From the NCBI GenBank assembly GCA_963809815.1, contig CAWELM010000025.1:248001-312000 (forward strand): a DNA stretch of 64,000 nt, in the 5' to 3' direction. This document shows positions 27,207-36,591 of this stretch, one piece after another. The stretch comes from CAVVJA01 sp963809815 (GTDB lineage: Bacteria; Actinomycetota; Actinomycetes; Mycobacteriales; Jatrophihabitantaceae). Made by a program: the position numbers and the translations under genes. How positions within the stretch are numbered: the stretch's first letter is position 1; every line of letters begins with the position of its first letter. The notes under the pieces were generated by a model. The model did no database searches, had not been told where the DNA came from, and worked only from the letters and a program-made list of their open reading frames with translations.

Positions 27207-30185
27207 TTGGAAAGCGTAAGTTCGCCGATCGCCCTCGGCATGTCGCGGCTACCGTTACGTCACAGCTACCACACGTTGCCCGCTCATCCGGTCGAACGCG
27301 CGGCGCGTGATCACGCTGAGGCGAAGGTGCGTGCGGGTGACAATAGATGGGTGGCCTATGACGTGGAACCGCCGGCTCTGCTAGGTGCTCCGGCCGACCA
27401 TGCTGCCGCTCCGTTGTTGCCGGTTGCCGCGGACGCGGACGCCGCCCTCCGAGCCGACGTACGCCGCGTCGTGGGTCTGCTCGGCGAATCCTTGGTGCGC
27501 CAAAAAGGCCCGCAATTGCTGGACCTCGTTGAACGGGTGCGAGCGTTGACCAAGCACAGCAAGGAGGCCTATCTCGAGATTGATCGACACCGGGCCCGAG
27601 GTGAAGTTCGGGCCTTGCTGGCCGGGCAGCCGATCGACACAGCCGCCGATCTGGTCCGCGCGTTTTCCGCGTACTTCCTGCTCGCCAACGTCGCCGAGCA
27701 GGTCCATCGGGTCCGAGGTTGGCGGCGCCGGCCGGCGGACGAGGGTTGGCTGTCGCAGTCGGTGACCGCCGTGGCGGAGGCGACCGGGTCGGAAGGTCTG
27801 GAGGCCGCCATCGATTCACTCGCCGTGCGGCCGGTGTTCACCGCTCACCCGACGGAAGCGAGCCGGCGGTCCATGCTGACGAAGCTGCGCCGCGTCGCCG
27901 CGATACTCGCCGTACCAACGGAGGCCGGCAGCGCCGCCCGAGCCCGCCAGGACAGATCGCTCGCAGAAATCATTGATCTCATCTGGCAGACCGACGAGCT
28001 GCGCCAGCAACGTCCCACGCCAACCGACGAAGCCCGCAACGCGCTTTACTACCTCGAAGAAATCGCCCAGGAGACTGTGCCCGATCTTGCGGCTGATCTG
28101 GCCGAAGAACTGGCCCGCCATAGCGCCGGGCTCGACGGAGCGGCGCATCCGCTCACGTTCGGAACGTGGATCGGCGGGGACCGCGACGGCAATCCCAACG
28201 TGACCGCTGGGGTCACTCGTGAGGTTCTCCGGCTGCAACACCACGTCGCCGCTCGAGTCGCGACGCAGGCACTGGACGGGTTGATCGCCGAATTGTCCAT
28301 GTCGACGACGAATACGGGAGTCAGCGCCGCACTCGAGGCCTCGGTAGCAGCGGATATCGTGGCTCTTCCCGGGTTGGACCCGCATGTCATCGAGCTCAAC
28401 GCTACGGAGCCCTACCGGCTCAAGCTGACGTGCATGAACGGCAAGATCGCGAATACCCGGCGGCGAATCGACGCCGGCCTCCCGCATACTCCGGGCCGAG
28501 ATTATCTCGGTAAGAGCGAGCTACTCGCGGAGCTGGCACTGATCGGCGACTCGCTGCGGGCCAATGCGGGCGAGCTCATCGCTGACGGCCTGCTCGCTCG
28601 GGTCGAGCGCACGATAGCCGTGTTCGGCCTGCACTTGGCGACGATGGACGTTCGCGAGCACGCAGACGCTCACCACCACGCACTCGGCCAGTTGATCGAT
28701 CGGCTGGCCGAAGAGACGTGGCTCTACGCCGACTTGCCCCGCGATTATCGGCTGCGAATGCTGTCGAAGGAGCTCGCCTCGCGTCGACCGCTCGCGCAAT
28801 CGCCACCGCCGCTGGACGACACCGGAGGGCAGACCTTCGCGGTGTTCACTACAATCCGCGACGCCCTCGACACCTACGGCCCCGAAGTCATCGAAAGCTA
28901 CATCATCTCGATGACGCGGGGCGCGGACGACGTGCTCGCGGCAGTAATCCTGGCTCGGGAGGCCGGACTCATAGATCTCCACGGAGCGGGCACGCGACAA
29001 CCGATGGCCCGCATCGGATTCGTCCCGCTGTTGGAAACCGTCGACGAACTGCGCCGTTCGGGAGAGGTGCTCGACGAGCTGCTGTCCGACCCGACGTATC
29101 GGCTGATCGTCCGGCTCCGGGGCGATGTGCAGGAAGTCATGCTGGGCTATTCGGACTCCAACAAAGAGGCCGGCATTACCACCTCGCAATGGGAGATCCA
29201 CAAGACCCAGCGACGGCTCCGGGACGTCGCGGCCCGACACGGCGTACGCCTACGGCTGTTTCACGGCCGCGGCGGCACTGTCGGCCGCGGGGGCGGCCCG
29301 ACTTACGACGCCATCCTCGCCCAGCCGTGGGGCGTGCTCGACGGGGAGATCAAGTTCACCGAACAGGGCGAGGTGATCTCCGACAAGTACGCCTTGCCGG
29401 AACTCGCGCGGGAGAACCTCGAATTAACGGTCTCCGCCGTCTTAACCGCGTCGACGCTACATGTGAGGTCCCGCCAGCCAGCGAGCACGCTCGCCCGGTG
29501 GGACGACGCCATGGAGCAGATCAGTGAGGCGGCGTTCGGGGCGTACCGGCGTCTGATCGACGACCGCGAGCTGCCGGCCTACTTCCTCCTGTCCACCCCG
29601 GTCGAGCAGCTCGGATCACTCAACATCGGCTCACGGCCGGCCCGCAGACCGTCCTCCGCCGCTGGACTCGACGGGCTTCGCGCGATCCCGTGGGTATTCG
29701 GATGGACCCAGTCCCGCCAAATCGTGCCGGGCTGGTTCGGTGTCGGCTCCGGGCTACGGGCAGCTCGTGAGGCCGGCCTCGCCGACGTATTGGCCGAAAT
29801 GCACGCCGAGTGGCACTTCTTCCGAACGTTCATCGCGAACGTCGAGATGACGCTGTCCAAAACCGACCTCGAGATCGCGGAGCACTACGTGACGTCGCTA
29901 GTGCCGCAGCGGTTACGGCGCCTGTTCGACGTGATAAGGGCGGAGCACGACCGCACCCTGGCCGAGGTGCTCCGGGTGACCGGCGAATCCACGCTGCTGG
30001 AGAACGCACAGCTGCTCAAGCGGACGTTCAGCGTCCGCGACGCCTACCTGGACCCCATCTCCTACCTCCAAGTCGATCTGCTGTCTCGTGTCCGGGCCGA
30101 CGAGGACACGGTCTCTCCGGAACTGCAGCGCGCGCTGCTTCTTACGATCAACGGCATCGCCGCAGGGCTGCGCAACACCGGCTAG
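27207..30185 (+). CDS. ppc: Phosphoenolpyruvate carboxylase
   Basis: Converts PEP and bicarbonate to oxaloacetate, the main anaplerotic step into the TCA cycle. The full family signature is present: VFTAHPTEASRRS with the catalytic His, FGTWIGGDRDGNPN, GYSDSNKEAGITTSQW, FHGRGGTVGRGGGP, QGEVISDKYA and WTQSRQIVPGWFGVG, and the usual C-terminal ending in NTG. The start is uncertain. The frame is open from 27207, but homology to known enzymes begins only near RADVRRVVGLLGESL, so a GTG near 27327 is a realistic alternative. A clear strong ribosome-binding site is not visible for any candidate. It stands alone, divergent from the sugar transferase and 78 bases before the DNA repair pair. Confidence 0.95.
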   Translation: MESVSSPIALGMSRLPLRHSYHTLPAHPVERAARDHAEAKVRAGDNRWVAYDVEPPALLGAPADHAAAPLLPVAADADAALRADVRRVVGLLGESLVRQKGPQLLDLVERVRALTKHSKEAYLEIDRHRARGEVRALLAGQPIDTAADLVRAFSAYFLLANVAEQVHRVRGWRRRPADEGWLSQSVTAVAEATGSEGLEAAIDSLAVRPVFTAHPTEASRRSMLTKLRRVAAILAVPTEAGSAARARQDRSLAEIIDLIWQTDELRQQRPTPTDEARNALYYLEEIAQETVPDLAADLAEELARHSAGLDGAAHPLTFGTWIGGDRDGNPNVTAGVTREVLRLQHHVAARVATQALDGLIAELSMSTTNTGVSAALEASVAADIVALPGLDPHVIELNATEPYRLKLTCMNGKIANTRRRIDAGLPHTPGRDYLGKSELLAELALIGDSLRANAGELIADGLLARVERTIAVFGLHLATMDVREHADAHHHALGQLIDRLAEETWLYADLPRDYRLRMLSKELASRRPLAQSPPPLDDTGGQTFAVFTTIRDALDTYGPEVIESYIISMTRGADDVLAAVILAREAGLIDLHGAGTRQPMARIGFVPLLETVDELRRSGEVLDELLSDPTYRLIVRLRGDVQEVMLGYSDSNKEAGITTSQWEIHKTQRRLRDVAARHGVRLRLFHGRGGTVGRGGGPTYDAILAQPWGVLDGEIKFTEQGEVISDKYALPELARENLELTVSAVLTASTLHVRSRQPASTLARWDDAMEQISEAAFGAYRRLIDDRELPAYFLLSTPVEQLGSLNIGSRPARRPSSAAGLDGLRAIPWVFGWTQSRQIVPGWFGVGSGLRAAREAGLADVLAEMHAEWHFFRTFIANVEMTLSKTDLEIAEHYVTSLVPQRLRRLFDVIRAEHDRTLAEVLRVTGESTLLENAQLLKRTFSVRDAYLDPISYLQVDLLSRVRADEDTVSPELQRALLLTINGIAAGLRNTG

Positions 30186-30263
30186 CTCGCGGCTGTGCCT
30201 AGGCCGAACCGTGCCGTCTGAAATCCGCCAGCCATTGTCGGACCGGGCAGGCAGACTAGCAGT

Positions 30264-31697
30264 GTGATGATCCCTGACGCCGACACCTGCTACCGGGCGA
30301 TGGAGGCCAAGGACCCCCGATTCGACGGGTGGTTCTTCGTTGCCGTGCGGTCGACCGGTATCTATTGCCGGCCGTCGTGCCCGTCTCGTACGCCGCTCCG
30401 GCGCAATGTCGCGTTTCACTCCACTGCGGCGTCCGCTCAGCGGGCGGGCTATCGAGCCTGCAAGCGGTGCCGGCCGGATGCATCCCCGGGCTCGCCGGAG
30501 TGGAATGTTCGAGGCGACCTCGCTGGGCGCGCGCTGCGGCTGATCGCGGACGGCATCGTCGACCGGGAGGGCGTACCTGGCCTCGCTCGGCGCGTTGGCT
30601 ACTCCGAACGACAGCTGCACCGGGTTCTCGTCACGGAGGTCGGAGCAGGCCCGATAGCGCTCGCCCGGGCCCAGCGGGCCCAGACGGCGCGGATTCTGCT
30701 CGAGACGACTGACCTGCCCACCGCGGACGTCGCATTTGCCGCCGGATTCGCGAGCGTCCGGCAATTCAACGACACGGTGCGAGAGGTGTTCGCCACGACT
30801 CCGACCGGGCTTCGCGCGGCCAGACGGCGCGATGCCGGGGTGGACTCGCATCCCGGTGTGGTCCAGCTACGCCTGCCGTTCCGGAAGCCGCTGGATCTGC
30901 CGTCGATGCTCGATTACCTCGCCGCGCGGGCGATTCCCGGCGTCGAGTCGGTGCGCGGCGACACCTATCAGCGCACGCTGGCTTTGCCCAACGGCGCTGC
31001 GCGGGCAGAGATTCGCCCCGGCGGCGACAGCTATCTCTTGTGCCGGTTGGAACTCGCCCACCAGCGAGATCTGGTGGCCGCCGTGGCCCGCTTGCGGCGC
31101 TTGCTCGACCTCGACGCCGATCCGGCTGCCGTTGACGCCGCCCTAGGCGCCCGCCCCGAACTCGGCACCTTGGTGACCAAGCGGCCGGGGTTGCGATCCC
31201 CGGGCACCGTCGACGGCTTCGAACTCGCGGTTCGCGCGGTAGTCGGCCAACAGGTATCGGTCGCCGGAGCCGGGCGGGTGCTGGCCCGGCTGGTCGAGCG
31301 CGCCGGTCCGGCGGTCTTTCCCGACGAACCGAGCCGGCTGTTCCCTTCCGGGCCGCAGCTGGCGGCACAGGATCCGTCTGAGATGCCGATGCCGAAGGCA
31401 CGGGCGGCGACGCTGCACGCGCTCGCTGAGGCCACTGGCGGTGGCGCAATGGCGCTCGATCCGGGAGCTGACCGGGCCGTGGCACGGGCCGCGCTTCGCG
31501 GCGTGCCCGGCATCGGTCCGTGGACAGCCGACTACGTTGTCATGCGGGCGCTCGGCGATCCCGACATCCTGCTCGCGACCGACCTCGGCGTGCGACGCGC
31601 GGCCCGCTCGCTCGATCTGGACCTGAACGGCGGACGGCCGGATTGGGCGCCCTGGCGGTCCTATGCCACCCATCACTTGTGGGCGGCGCTGCCATGA
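30264..31697 (+). CDS. alkA: AdaA-AlkA fusion: methylphosphotriester-sensing regulator and 3-methyladenine DNA glycosylase
   Basis: 477 residues in three parts. The Ada zinc domain (about 1-85) has STGIYCRPSCPSRTP and YRACKRCRPDA, giving four cysteines, one of which accepts the methyl group from DNA phosphotriesters. An AraC-type helix-turn-helix follows (about 90-190; VPGLARRVGYSERQLHRV and DVAFAAGFASVRQFN). The AlkA part (about 205-477) has the helix-hairpin-helix LRGVPGIGPWTADY and the catalytic Asp in LLATDLGVRR. Methylation of the first domain would turn the protein into an activator of the adaptive response, while the last excises alkylated purines. The gene overlaps ogt by four bases (ATGA). 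This fusion is known in actinobacteria. Confidence 0.93.
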   Translation: MMIPDADTCYRAMEAKDPRFDGWFFVAVRSTGIYCRPSCPSRTPLRRNVAFHSTAASAQRAGYRACKRCRPDASPGSPEWNVRGDLAGRALRLIADGIVDREGVPGLARRVGYSERQLHRVLVTEVGAGPIALARAQRAQTARILLETTDLPTADVAFAAGFASVRQFNDTVREVFATTPTGLRAARRRDAGVDSHPGVVQLRLPFRKPLDLPSMLDYLAARAIPGVESVRGDTYQRTLALPNGAARAEIRPGGDSYLLCRLELAHQRDLVAAVARLRRLLDLDADPAAVDAALGARPELGTLVTKRPGLRSPGTVDGFELAVRAVVGQQVSVAGAGRVLARLVERAGPAVFPDEPSRLFPSGPQLAAQDPSEMPMPKARAATLHALAEATGGGAMALDPGADRAVARAALRGVPGIGPWTADYVVMRALGDPDILLATDLGVRRAARSLDLDLNGGRPDWAPWRSYATHHLWAALP

Positions 31698-32254
31698 GCC
31701 TGCCACGTCGGTATGAACATGTCCCTGACCCACGAACACAACGATCCACCCGGAGGCATACCTTGCTGCGCTTCACTGTTCTCGATTCACCCCTCGGCGG
31801 CCTGCTCGCGGTTCGCGACGATGGTGGCCTCACCGGCCTGTACCTGCCGACCGGTCGGCATGTGGTATCGCCGCACTCAACCTGGCGGCGCGCCGATGCC
31901 GACTTCGACGAGGAGCGAGGGCAGCTCGCCGAGTACTTCGCCGGCACCCGGATGGACTTCGAGCTGACCCTCAATCCGGCCGGTACGCCATTCCAGCTAG
32001 CGGTCTGGTCCGCCCTGCGCGGGATCCCCTACGGGGAGACGACGAGCTACGGCAAGATCGCTGCGGCGATGGGCCGGCCGGACGCCGCGCGAGCGATCGG
32101 CTGGGCCAACGGCCAGAACCCCATCCCGATCATCGTGCCCTGCCACCGCGTCATCGGCGCGGACGGCTCGCTCACCGGCTACGGTGGCGGGCTGCCGGCC
32201 AAACGCTGGCTACTGGCGCACGAGGCGGAGCACGCGGGGCTCACCCTGCTGTAG
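31694..32254 (+). CDS. ogt: Methylated-DNA--protein-cysteine methyltransferase
   Basis: 186 residues from the ATG at 31694, whose ATGA overlaps the end of the AdaA-AlkA gene. The active site PCHRVIG holds the acceptor Cys, which takes the alkyl group from O6-alkylguanine in a suicidal reaction. Upstream, GTPFQLAVWSALRGIPYGETTSYG is the typical DNA-binding wing and arginine-finger region. GYGGGLPAKRWLL closes the domain. The first 25 residues are charged and not conserved, so a slightly later start (near LLRFTVLDSPLGG) is possible. Cotranscription with adaA-alkA gives an alkylation-repair operon, probably auto-induced by the Ada domain. Confidence 0.93.
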   Translation: MSLPRRYEHVPDPRTQRSTRRHTLLRFTVLDSPLGGLLAVRDDGGLTGLYLPTGRHVVSPHSTWRRADADFDEERGQLAEYFAGTRMDFELTLNPAGTPFQLAVWSALRGIPYGETTSYGKIAAAMGRPDAARAIGWANGQNPIPIIVPCHRVIGADGSLTGYGGGLPAKRWLLAHEAEHAGLTLL

Positions 32255-32316
32255 GAGCTCTCCTGCGGTAGACGCAGGGTGGCGCGCTCAGCAGCCGACG
32301 TCCGCACCTTCTCTCT

Positions 32317-32354
32317 GATGATCTTGGACCAGCGATAATACGTCCAAGATCATC
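32317..32354. repeat. Palindromic element with GATGATCTTGGAC arms (copy 1)
   Basis: GATGATCTTGGAC and its exact reverse complement flank a 12-base centre. It lies between convergent ogt and pth and may act as a two-way terminator. The same 13-base arms occur at 40497-40545 with a different centre. Confidence 0.7.
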
Positions 32355-32447
32355 TCGGGGGGAGGTACGTGGGCGGGTGTTCGCGCGGGGCTCGTGCAGG
32401 GCTCGCCGGGAGGATTCGCCCAGGGCTCGCGGAGGGCTACCGTCCCG

Positions 32448-33047
32448 CTAGCTGTTGAAGGCGTTCTGCGCGGCGTCGAGGCCGTCGGCAAGCAGCGCTT
32501 CGACGGCGTCCGCCGCCCGGTCGACGAGGAAGGTCAGCTCTTTGCGCTCGGCGGCCGTGAAGTCGCGCAGCACGTAGTCGGCCGGATCCTGCCGGCCCGG
32601 CGGCCGTCCGATGCCGAAACGGACGCGCAGGTAGTCGTTGCTCCCCAGCGCCGCGGTGGCGGAGCGCAAGCCATTGTGGCCGCCGTCACCGCCACCTCGT
32701 TTGATCCGCAGCGCGCCATAGGGCAGGTCGAGGTCATCGTGCACAACGGTCAGCCGGGCCACCGGGATCTTGAAGAACCGGGAGATCGCGACGATCGGGC
32801 CGCCGGATTCGTTCATGTACGACTTTGGCTTGGCCAGTACGACTGATCGCCCCGCAAGCCGACCGTCGACCACATCAACGCGACCGCGGTGCGCTTTGAA
32901 TCGTCCGCCCATGCGCGTGGCGAGCAGGTCGACCACCATGAAGCCGACGTTGTGGCGGTTGCCCGCGTATCGCGGACCGGGATTGCCGAGACCAACGACG
33001 AGCGCTCGCTGCGCTCTCGCGTCGGAGTTGCTCGATTCAGGACCCAC
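32448..33047 (-). CDS. pth: Peptidyl-tRNA hydrolase
   Basis: 199 residues from a GTG at 33047, 40 bases after rplY. A longer open frame exists upstream but would run into rplY, and the usual N-terminus (RALVVGLGNPGPRYAGNRHNVGFM) starts at residue 14 here. The catalytic His is in NRHNVG; KSYMNESGG, VVHDDLDLPYGALRIKRGGGDGGHNGLRS and VRFGIGRPPG are all intact. It frees tRNA from prematurely released peptidyl-tRNA. The rplY-pth order is conserved in actinobacteria and both are read from the minus strand. Confidence 0.95.
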   Translation of the reverse strand: MGPESSNSDARAQRALVVGLGNPGPRYAGNRHNVGFMVVDLLATRMGGRFKAHRGRVDVVDGRLAGRSVVLAKPKSYMNESGGPIVAISRFFKIPVARLTVVHDDLDLPYGALRIKRGGGDGGHNGLRSATAALGSNDYLRVRFGIGRPPGRQDPADYVLRDFTAAERKELTFLVDRAADAVEALLADGLDAAQNAFNS

Positions 33048-33087
33048 GATGCCGCGTCGCCGGTTGAACACCGATGGTCGTAGCGGA

Positions 33088-33753
33088 CTATTCCTCGGCG
33101 GCAGGCGGAGTTTCGGACGGACCGCCAGCCTCCCTTTCGGCCTCCGGCTTCTCCTCGACAATGCCCAGCTCGCTGGCCGCTTCGGCTGCCTCGGCCTCGA
33201 GCTCCTCGGCCGACGGAGCCTCCTGGATGAGCAGCAGAACCTGGTCTGGGTCACCGGCGAGGGTCGCCCCAGCCGGCAGCGCCAGATCCGCGGCCGTGAT
33301 GTGCGAGCCGATCTCCACTCCCTCGATGTTCACCTCGATACCGGAGGGCAGGTTCGTCGCTTCCGCCTCGATGCTGACGGTCGTGTTCTCTTGAGCAAGC
33401 AGACCACCGCGCACGACTTCGCCGACAATCTGCAGCGGGACATCGATGGTGACCTTCTCGCCACGGCGTACGGCGAGCAGATCGACATGCTCGAAGATGC
33501 CCTTGATCGGGTGGCGCTGAATCGCCTTCGGGATGGCGAGCTGATCGGCACCATTGACATTTACGGTGAGGAGGACGTTCATCCCGCCGTGCTTGAGCGC
33601 TTGGGCGAACTCACGGGCCGGAATCGATATGTGCCGAGGGTCGGCACCGTGGCCATAGATCACAGCGGGGATCTTGCCGGCGCGCCGGGTGCGTCGCGCG
33701 CCCCCCTTGCCGAACTCGGTACGCGGCTCGGCGGACAGACGAACTTCAGGCAC
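33088..33753 (-). CDS. rplY: Ribosomal protein L25 / general stress protein Ctc
   Basis: 221 residues. The N-terminal L25 domain (about 1-95) has RTEFGKGGARRTRRAGKIPAVIYG, which binds 5S rRNA. The TL5/Ctc-type beta domain (about 96-190) has HVDLLAVRRGEKVTIDVPL and LPSGIEVNIEGVEIGSHI. The C-terminal 35 residues are an acidic Ala/Glu/Pro tail. The two-domain length is typical of actinobacteria and Thermus. It heads the rplY-pth pair and is divergent from ispE across about 200 bases, which must hold both promoters. Confidence 0.94.
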   Translation of the reverse strand: MPEVRLSAEPRTEFGKGGARRTRRAGKIPAVIYGHGADPRHISIPAREFAQALKHGGMNVLLTVNVNGADQLAIPKAIQRHPIKGIFEHVDLLAVRRGEKVTIDVPLQIVGEVVRGGLLAQENTTVSIEAEATNLPSGIEVNIEGVEIGSHITAADLALPAGATLAGDPDQVLLLIQEAPSAEELEAEAAEAASELGIVEEKPEAEREAGGPSETPPAAEE

Positions 33754-33949
33754 GGCAGGAACTCCTCACGAATGGACCGATTCCGGTAGCGGGCGCCGCA
33801 CGGCGATGGACACGAGCCGTCGACGACACCGCGTCGATCACGGACGCGCCACCGATGCGGTGGGTCGCAATCCCTCGCCGGGCAACCCCATAAGCTTACC
33901 GGCGGGCGACGCGGAGGGCGAAATCCGGGGCGCCGGAAGGTGGCCGCTT

Positions 33950-34855
33950 GTGTCGGACATGGTGCGCGTCCGCGTCCCTGCGAAGGTGAACCTGCATCTT
34001 CGCGTCGGTGCGCGACGACCGGACGGCTTCCATGACCTTGTGACGGTCTATTTGGCCGTTGACCTATTCGACGAGCTCATCGCCCTGGCGGCTGATGACT
34101 TTGCCATGTCGATCGAAGGTGAGGGAGCCGGTTCGCTACCGGCTGACCCGAAGAATCTCGCGTGGCAGGCTGCGTCGTTGCTCGCGACGCACGCGGGCGT
34201 TCCACCGGCGGCGCGGTTGACCATCCGGAAGGGGATTCCCGTCGCTGGCGGCCTTGCGGGCGGCTCGGCCGATGCGGCTGCTGCACTGGTCGCCTGCGCG
34301 GAGCTCTGGCGAATCGGCGCCAGCCGGTCCGAGCTTGCTGCGATAGCGGCCCAGTTAGGCAGTGACGTGCCCTTCGCGCTCACGGGCGGATGTGCAGTTG
34401 GCACGGGGCGGGGCGAGCTGCTGTCGCCCGCCATGACCAGCGGTGAATTTCACTTGGTCCTGGCGTTCGCTGATCATGGCATCGCCACCCCCGAGGCCTA
34501 CCGCATCCTTGACCGGATGCGCGGCGACATCGCGCCAACGCTCGATCTGAACGGGTCGCGCGTAGTGCTGGATGCCCTTCGACGTAACGACGTCCCACAG
34601 CTTGCGGCCGCCCTGGTCAACGACCTGCAAAGACCGGCGCTGTCTCTCTCACCCGGCCTGCAGCGGACCCTGTCGGCGGGGCGAGAACTCGGCGCTCTTG
34701 CCGCAATGGTGTCGGGCTCTGGGCCGACCTGCTTGTTTCTCGTCGACAGTGCAGCGGGCGCCACCCGATTAGCCGCGGCCCTCGCCGCTGAGGGCGTCTG
34801 CCGACGCACCCGGGTTGTGAAAGGTCCAGTTCCCGGAGCTCGTCTGGTCCGGTAG
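33950..34855 (+). CDS. ispE: 4-diphosphocytidyl-2-C-methyl-D-erythritol kinase
   Basis: 301 residues from a GTG at 33950 with GGAAGG nine bases upstream; an ATG three codons later is the alternative. It is a GHMP kinase of the non-mevalonate isoprenoid pathway, phosphorylating the 2-OH of CDP-ME with ATP. VRVRVPAKVNLHLRVGARRPDGFHDL is the substrate-binding N-terminus, PVAGGLAGGSADAAAAL the ATP-binding glycine-rich motif, and AAMVSGSGPTCLFL the third GHMP motif. In many actinobacteria ispE follows rsmA directly. Here it stands apart, on the opposite strand from rsmA and 4.7 kb from it, which implies a rearrangement. Confidence 0.94.
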   Translation: MSDMVRVRVPAKVNLHLRVGARRPDGFHDLVTVYLAVDLFDELIALAADDFAMSIEGEGAGSLPADPKNLAWQAASLLATHAGVPPAARLTIRKGIPVAGGLAGGSADAAAALVACAELWRIGASRSELAAIAAQLGSDVPFALTGGCAVGTGRGELLSPAMTSGEFHLVLAFADHGIATPEAYRILDRMRGDIAPTLDLNGSRVVLDALRRNDVPQLAAALVNDLQRPALSLSPGLQRTLSAGRELGALAAMVSGSGPTCLFLVDSAAGATRLAAALAAEGVCRRTRVVKGPVPGARLVR

Positions 34856-34870
34856 CGCGGCTCGGGCGTG

Positions 34871-35503
34871 TCAGCGCCAGCGCGTCCGCAGCTGGGGTTT
34901 CGCCTCCAGCCCGCGCAACCCATTCCAGCCGAGATTCACCAGGTGGGCCGCTACTTCCTCGCGGCCAGGCTTGCGGACATCGAGCCACCATTGCCCGGTT
35001 AACGCAACCATGCCAACAAGCATTTGCGCGTACATGCCGGCGAGCTTTGTTTGTAAGCCGCGGCGGCTGAATTCTCGGCCCAGGATGTGCTCGACTTGGC
35101 TGGCGATGTCGTTCAGCAATGAGGAAAACGTCCCTGCGCCGGAGGCCACGGGCGAGTCCCTGGTCAAGACCCGAAATCCGTCGGTGTCCTCCTCGATGTA
35201 GGTGAGCAATGCGAGGGCGGCCTGCTCCACGAGCTCTCGCGCATGCCCTCCGGTCAACGCCGAGGTGATCTGGGAGAGGAGGGACTGCATCTCTCGATCG
35301 ACAACGACCGCGTACAAGCCTTCCTTGCCGCCGAAGTGTTCATAGACCACCGGCTTGCTCACGCCGGCCCGGGCGGCGATCTCCTCGATCGACGTCGCTT
35401 CGAATCCCTTCTCCGCGAACAGTGACCGGCCGACGTCGAGCAATTGCTCGCGCCGTTCCTTGCCGGTCATGCGAACGCGCGGTCGCCCATCCGCAGGGCT
35501 CAT
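34871..35503 (-). CDS. TetR-family regulator, likely of the adjacent desaturase
   Basis: 210 residues. The helix-turn-helix is at about residues 13-60 (RREQLLDVGRSLFAEKGFEATSIEEIAARAGVSKPVVYEHFGGKEGLY), a strong TetR match. The C-terminal ligand domain is helical and lacks a recognisable effector signature. It lies 69 bases downstream of the fatty-acid desaturase gene on the same strand, so the two are probably cotranscribed. Two palindromes with the consensus TTACG-N4-CGTAA sit just upstream of the desaturase start and are its likely operator, giving autoregulation. The effector (an acyl-CoA or fatty acid) is inference. Confidence 0.87.
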   Translation of the reverse strand: MSPADGRPRVRMTGKERREQLLDVGRSLFAEKGFEATSIEEIAARAGVSKPVVYEHFGGKEGLYAVVVDREMQSLLSQITSALTGGHARELVEQAALALLTYIEEDTDGFRVLTRDSPVASGAGTFSSLLNDIASQVEHILGREFSRRGLQTKLAGMYAQMLVGMVALTGQWWLDVRKPGREEVAAHLVNLGWNGLRGLEAKPQLRTRWR

Positions 35504-35572
35504 TCTCCGCGACCCGGAGGCCAGAGGGGCGTTACCCGAGAGGACTTCAGCATCAGTCGACCTAGCGCTCGC

Positions 35573-36538
35573 TCAGGTCCTCAGCCGGTCCAGGCGCTCG
35601 GGCCGCGGCCACCGAACATCAGTCGCCCAGCCCAGCTTCTCGAATATCCAGATCAGACGGGCTGACGCATCGAGCTGCCCCCGCAGCACCCCGGTCCGAG
35701 CGCCGGTGGGATCGGCGTGATGCGTGTTGTGCCAACCCTCCCCGAAGCTGATGACGGCAAGGGGCCAGAAGTTCGAGCTCTTGTCCCGCGCGGTGAAAGG
35801 CCGCTCGCCGATGGTGTGACACACCGAGTTGATCGACCAGGTGATGTGATGCACGACGAAGATGCGCACCAACGAGGCCCAGAACAATGCCGACAGCGCG
35901 CCGGCCCAGGACCAGGTGATCAGGCCGCCGAGCAGCATCGGCCCCAGGACCGAGACGGCCGTCCACAGCCCGAACTGCCGATCGATACGCACAATGTCGC
36001 GGTCGCGAAGCAGATCGGGGGCGAACTTCTCGCGATTGGTGTGTTCGACATCGAACAGCCAGCCAACATGGGCGTAGCCGAACCCCTTCATCAGCGCCGG
36101 TATGGAGTTTCCGTAGCGCCAGGGGGAATGGGGATCGCCCGCCCGATCGCTGAACGCGTGATGGCGGCGGTGATCGGCTACCCACCGGATCGCTGGACCT
36201 TCTATGGCCATGCTTCCCGCGATGGCCAACGCGATGTGGAGCGGCCGCTTGGCCTTGAACGATCCATGGGTGAGGTGCCGGTGGTATCCGACGGTGACAC
36301 CGAAACCGGAGACGGTGAAGAGGACTGCGAACAACGCGAGGTCCGTCCAGCCCAGGCCCCAGCCCCAGGCGACGGGCACGGCGGCAAGCACCGCGAGGAA
36401 GGGGACGATCACGAACGCATACAGCGCGATCTGCTCGCCGCTTTTCTTGGTGCCCTCGACGACGGGCTTGGGCTGGGCAGTGACTGGACCGGCGTCGGTA
36501 GTGGTCTCCGCCGGTGGAGTGGATTCGACCAGCGTCAT
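35573..36538 (-). CDS. Membrane acyl-CoA/acyl-lipid delta-9 desaturase (DesA3/SCD-like)
   Basis: 321 residues. The three histidine clusters that bind the di-iron centre are present: HRHLTH, HRRHH and HNTHH. Hydrophobic segments flank them (ALYAFVIVPFLAVLAAVPVA, LALFAVLFTVSGFGVTVG, AVSVLGPMLLGGLITW, ALFWASLVRIFVVHH). WRYGNSIPALMKGFGYAHVGWLF and CHTIGERPFTARDKS are typical of the stearoyl-CoA desaturase branch. It introduces a cis double bond in membrane fatty acids using O2 and an external electron donor. No reductase gene is adjacent. The 5' region carries paired palindromes and the TetR gene follows, so expression is probably tuned to acyl composition. Confidence 0.92.
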   Translation of the reverse strand: MTLVESTPPAETTTDAGPVTAQPKPVVEGTKKSGEQIALYAFVIVPFLAVLAAVPVAWGWGLGWTDLALFAVLFTVSGFGVTVGYHRHLTHGSFKAKRPLHIALAIAGSMAIEGPAIRWVADHRRHHAFSDRAGDPHSPWRYGNSIPALMKGFGYAHVGWLFDVEHTNREKFAPDLLRDRDIVRIDRQFGLWTAVSVLGPMLLGGLITWSWAGALSALFWASLVRIFVVHHITWSINSVCHTIGERPFTARDKSSNFWPLAVISFGEGWHNTHHADPTGARTGVLRGQLDASARLIWIFEKLGWATDVRWPRPERLDRLRT

Positions 36539-36562
36539 GGGCGATCACCTCTCACATTCGAG

Positions 36563-36591
36563 TTACGCCACCGTAACTTACGGCGCCGTAG
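36563..36591 (-). promoter_or_regulatory. Paired palindromic operator upstream of the desaturase
   Basis: Two 14-base sites, TTACGCCACCGTAA (36563-36576) and TTACGGCGCCGTAG (36578-36591), fit TTACG-N4-CGTAA and are spaced 15 bases centre to centre, about 1.5 helical turns. They lie 25-53 bases upstream of the desaturase ATG. The likely ligand is the TetR protein encoded just downstream. Confidence 0.6.

Noticed and set aside
33048..33254. N-terminal extension of pth from 33254
   Set aside because: It overlaps rplY and is Arg/Pro-rich without homology.
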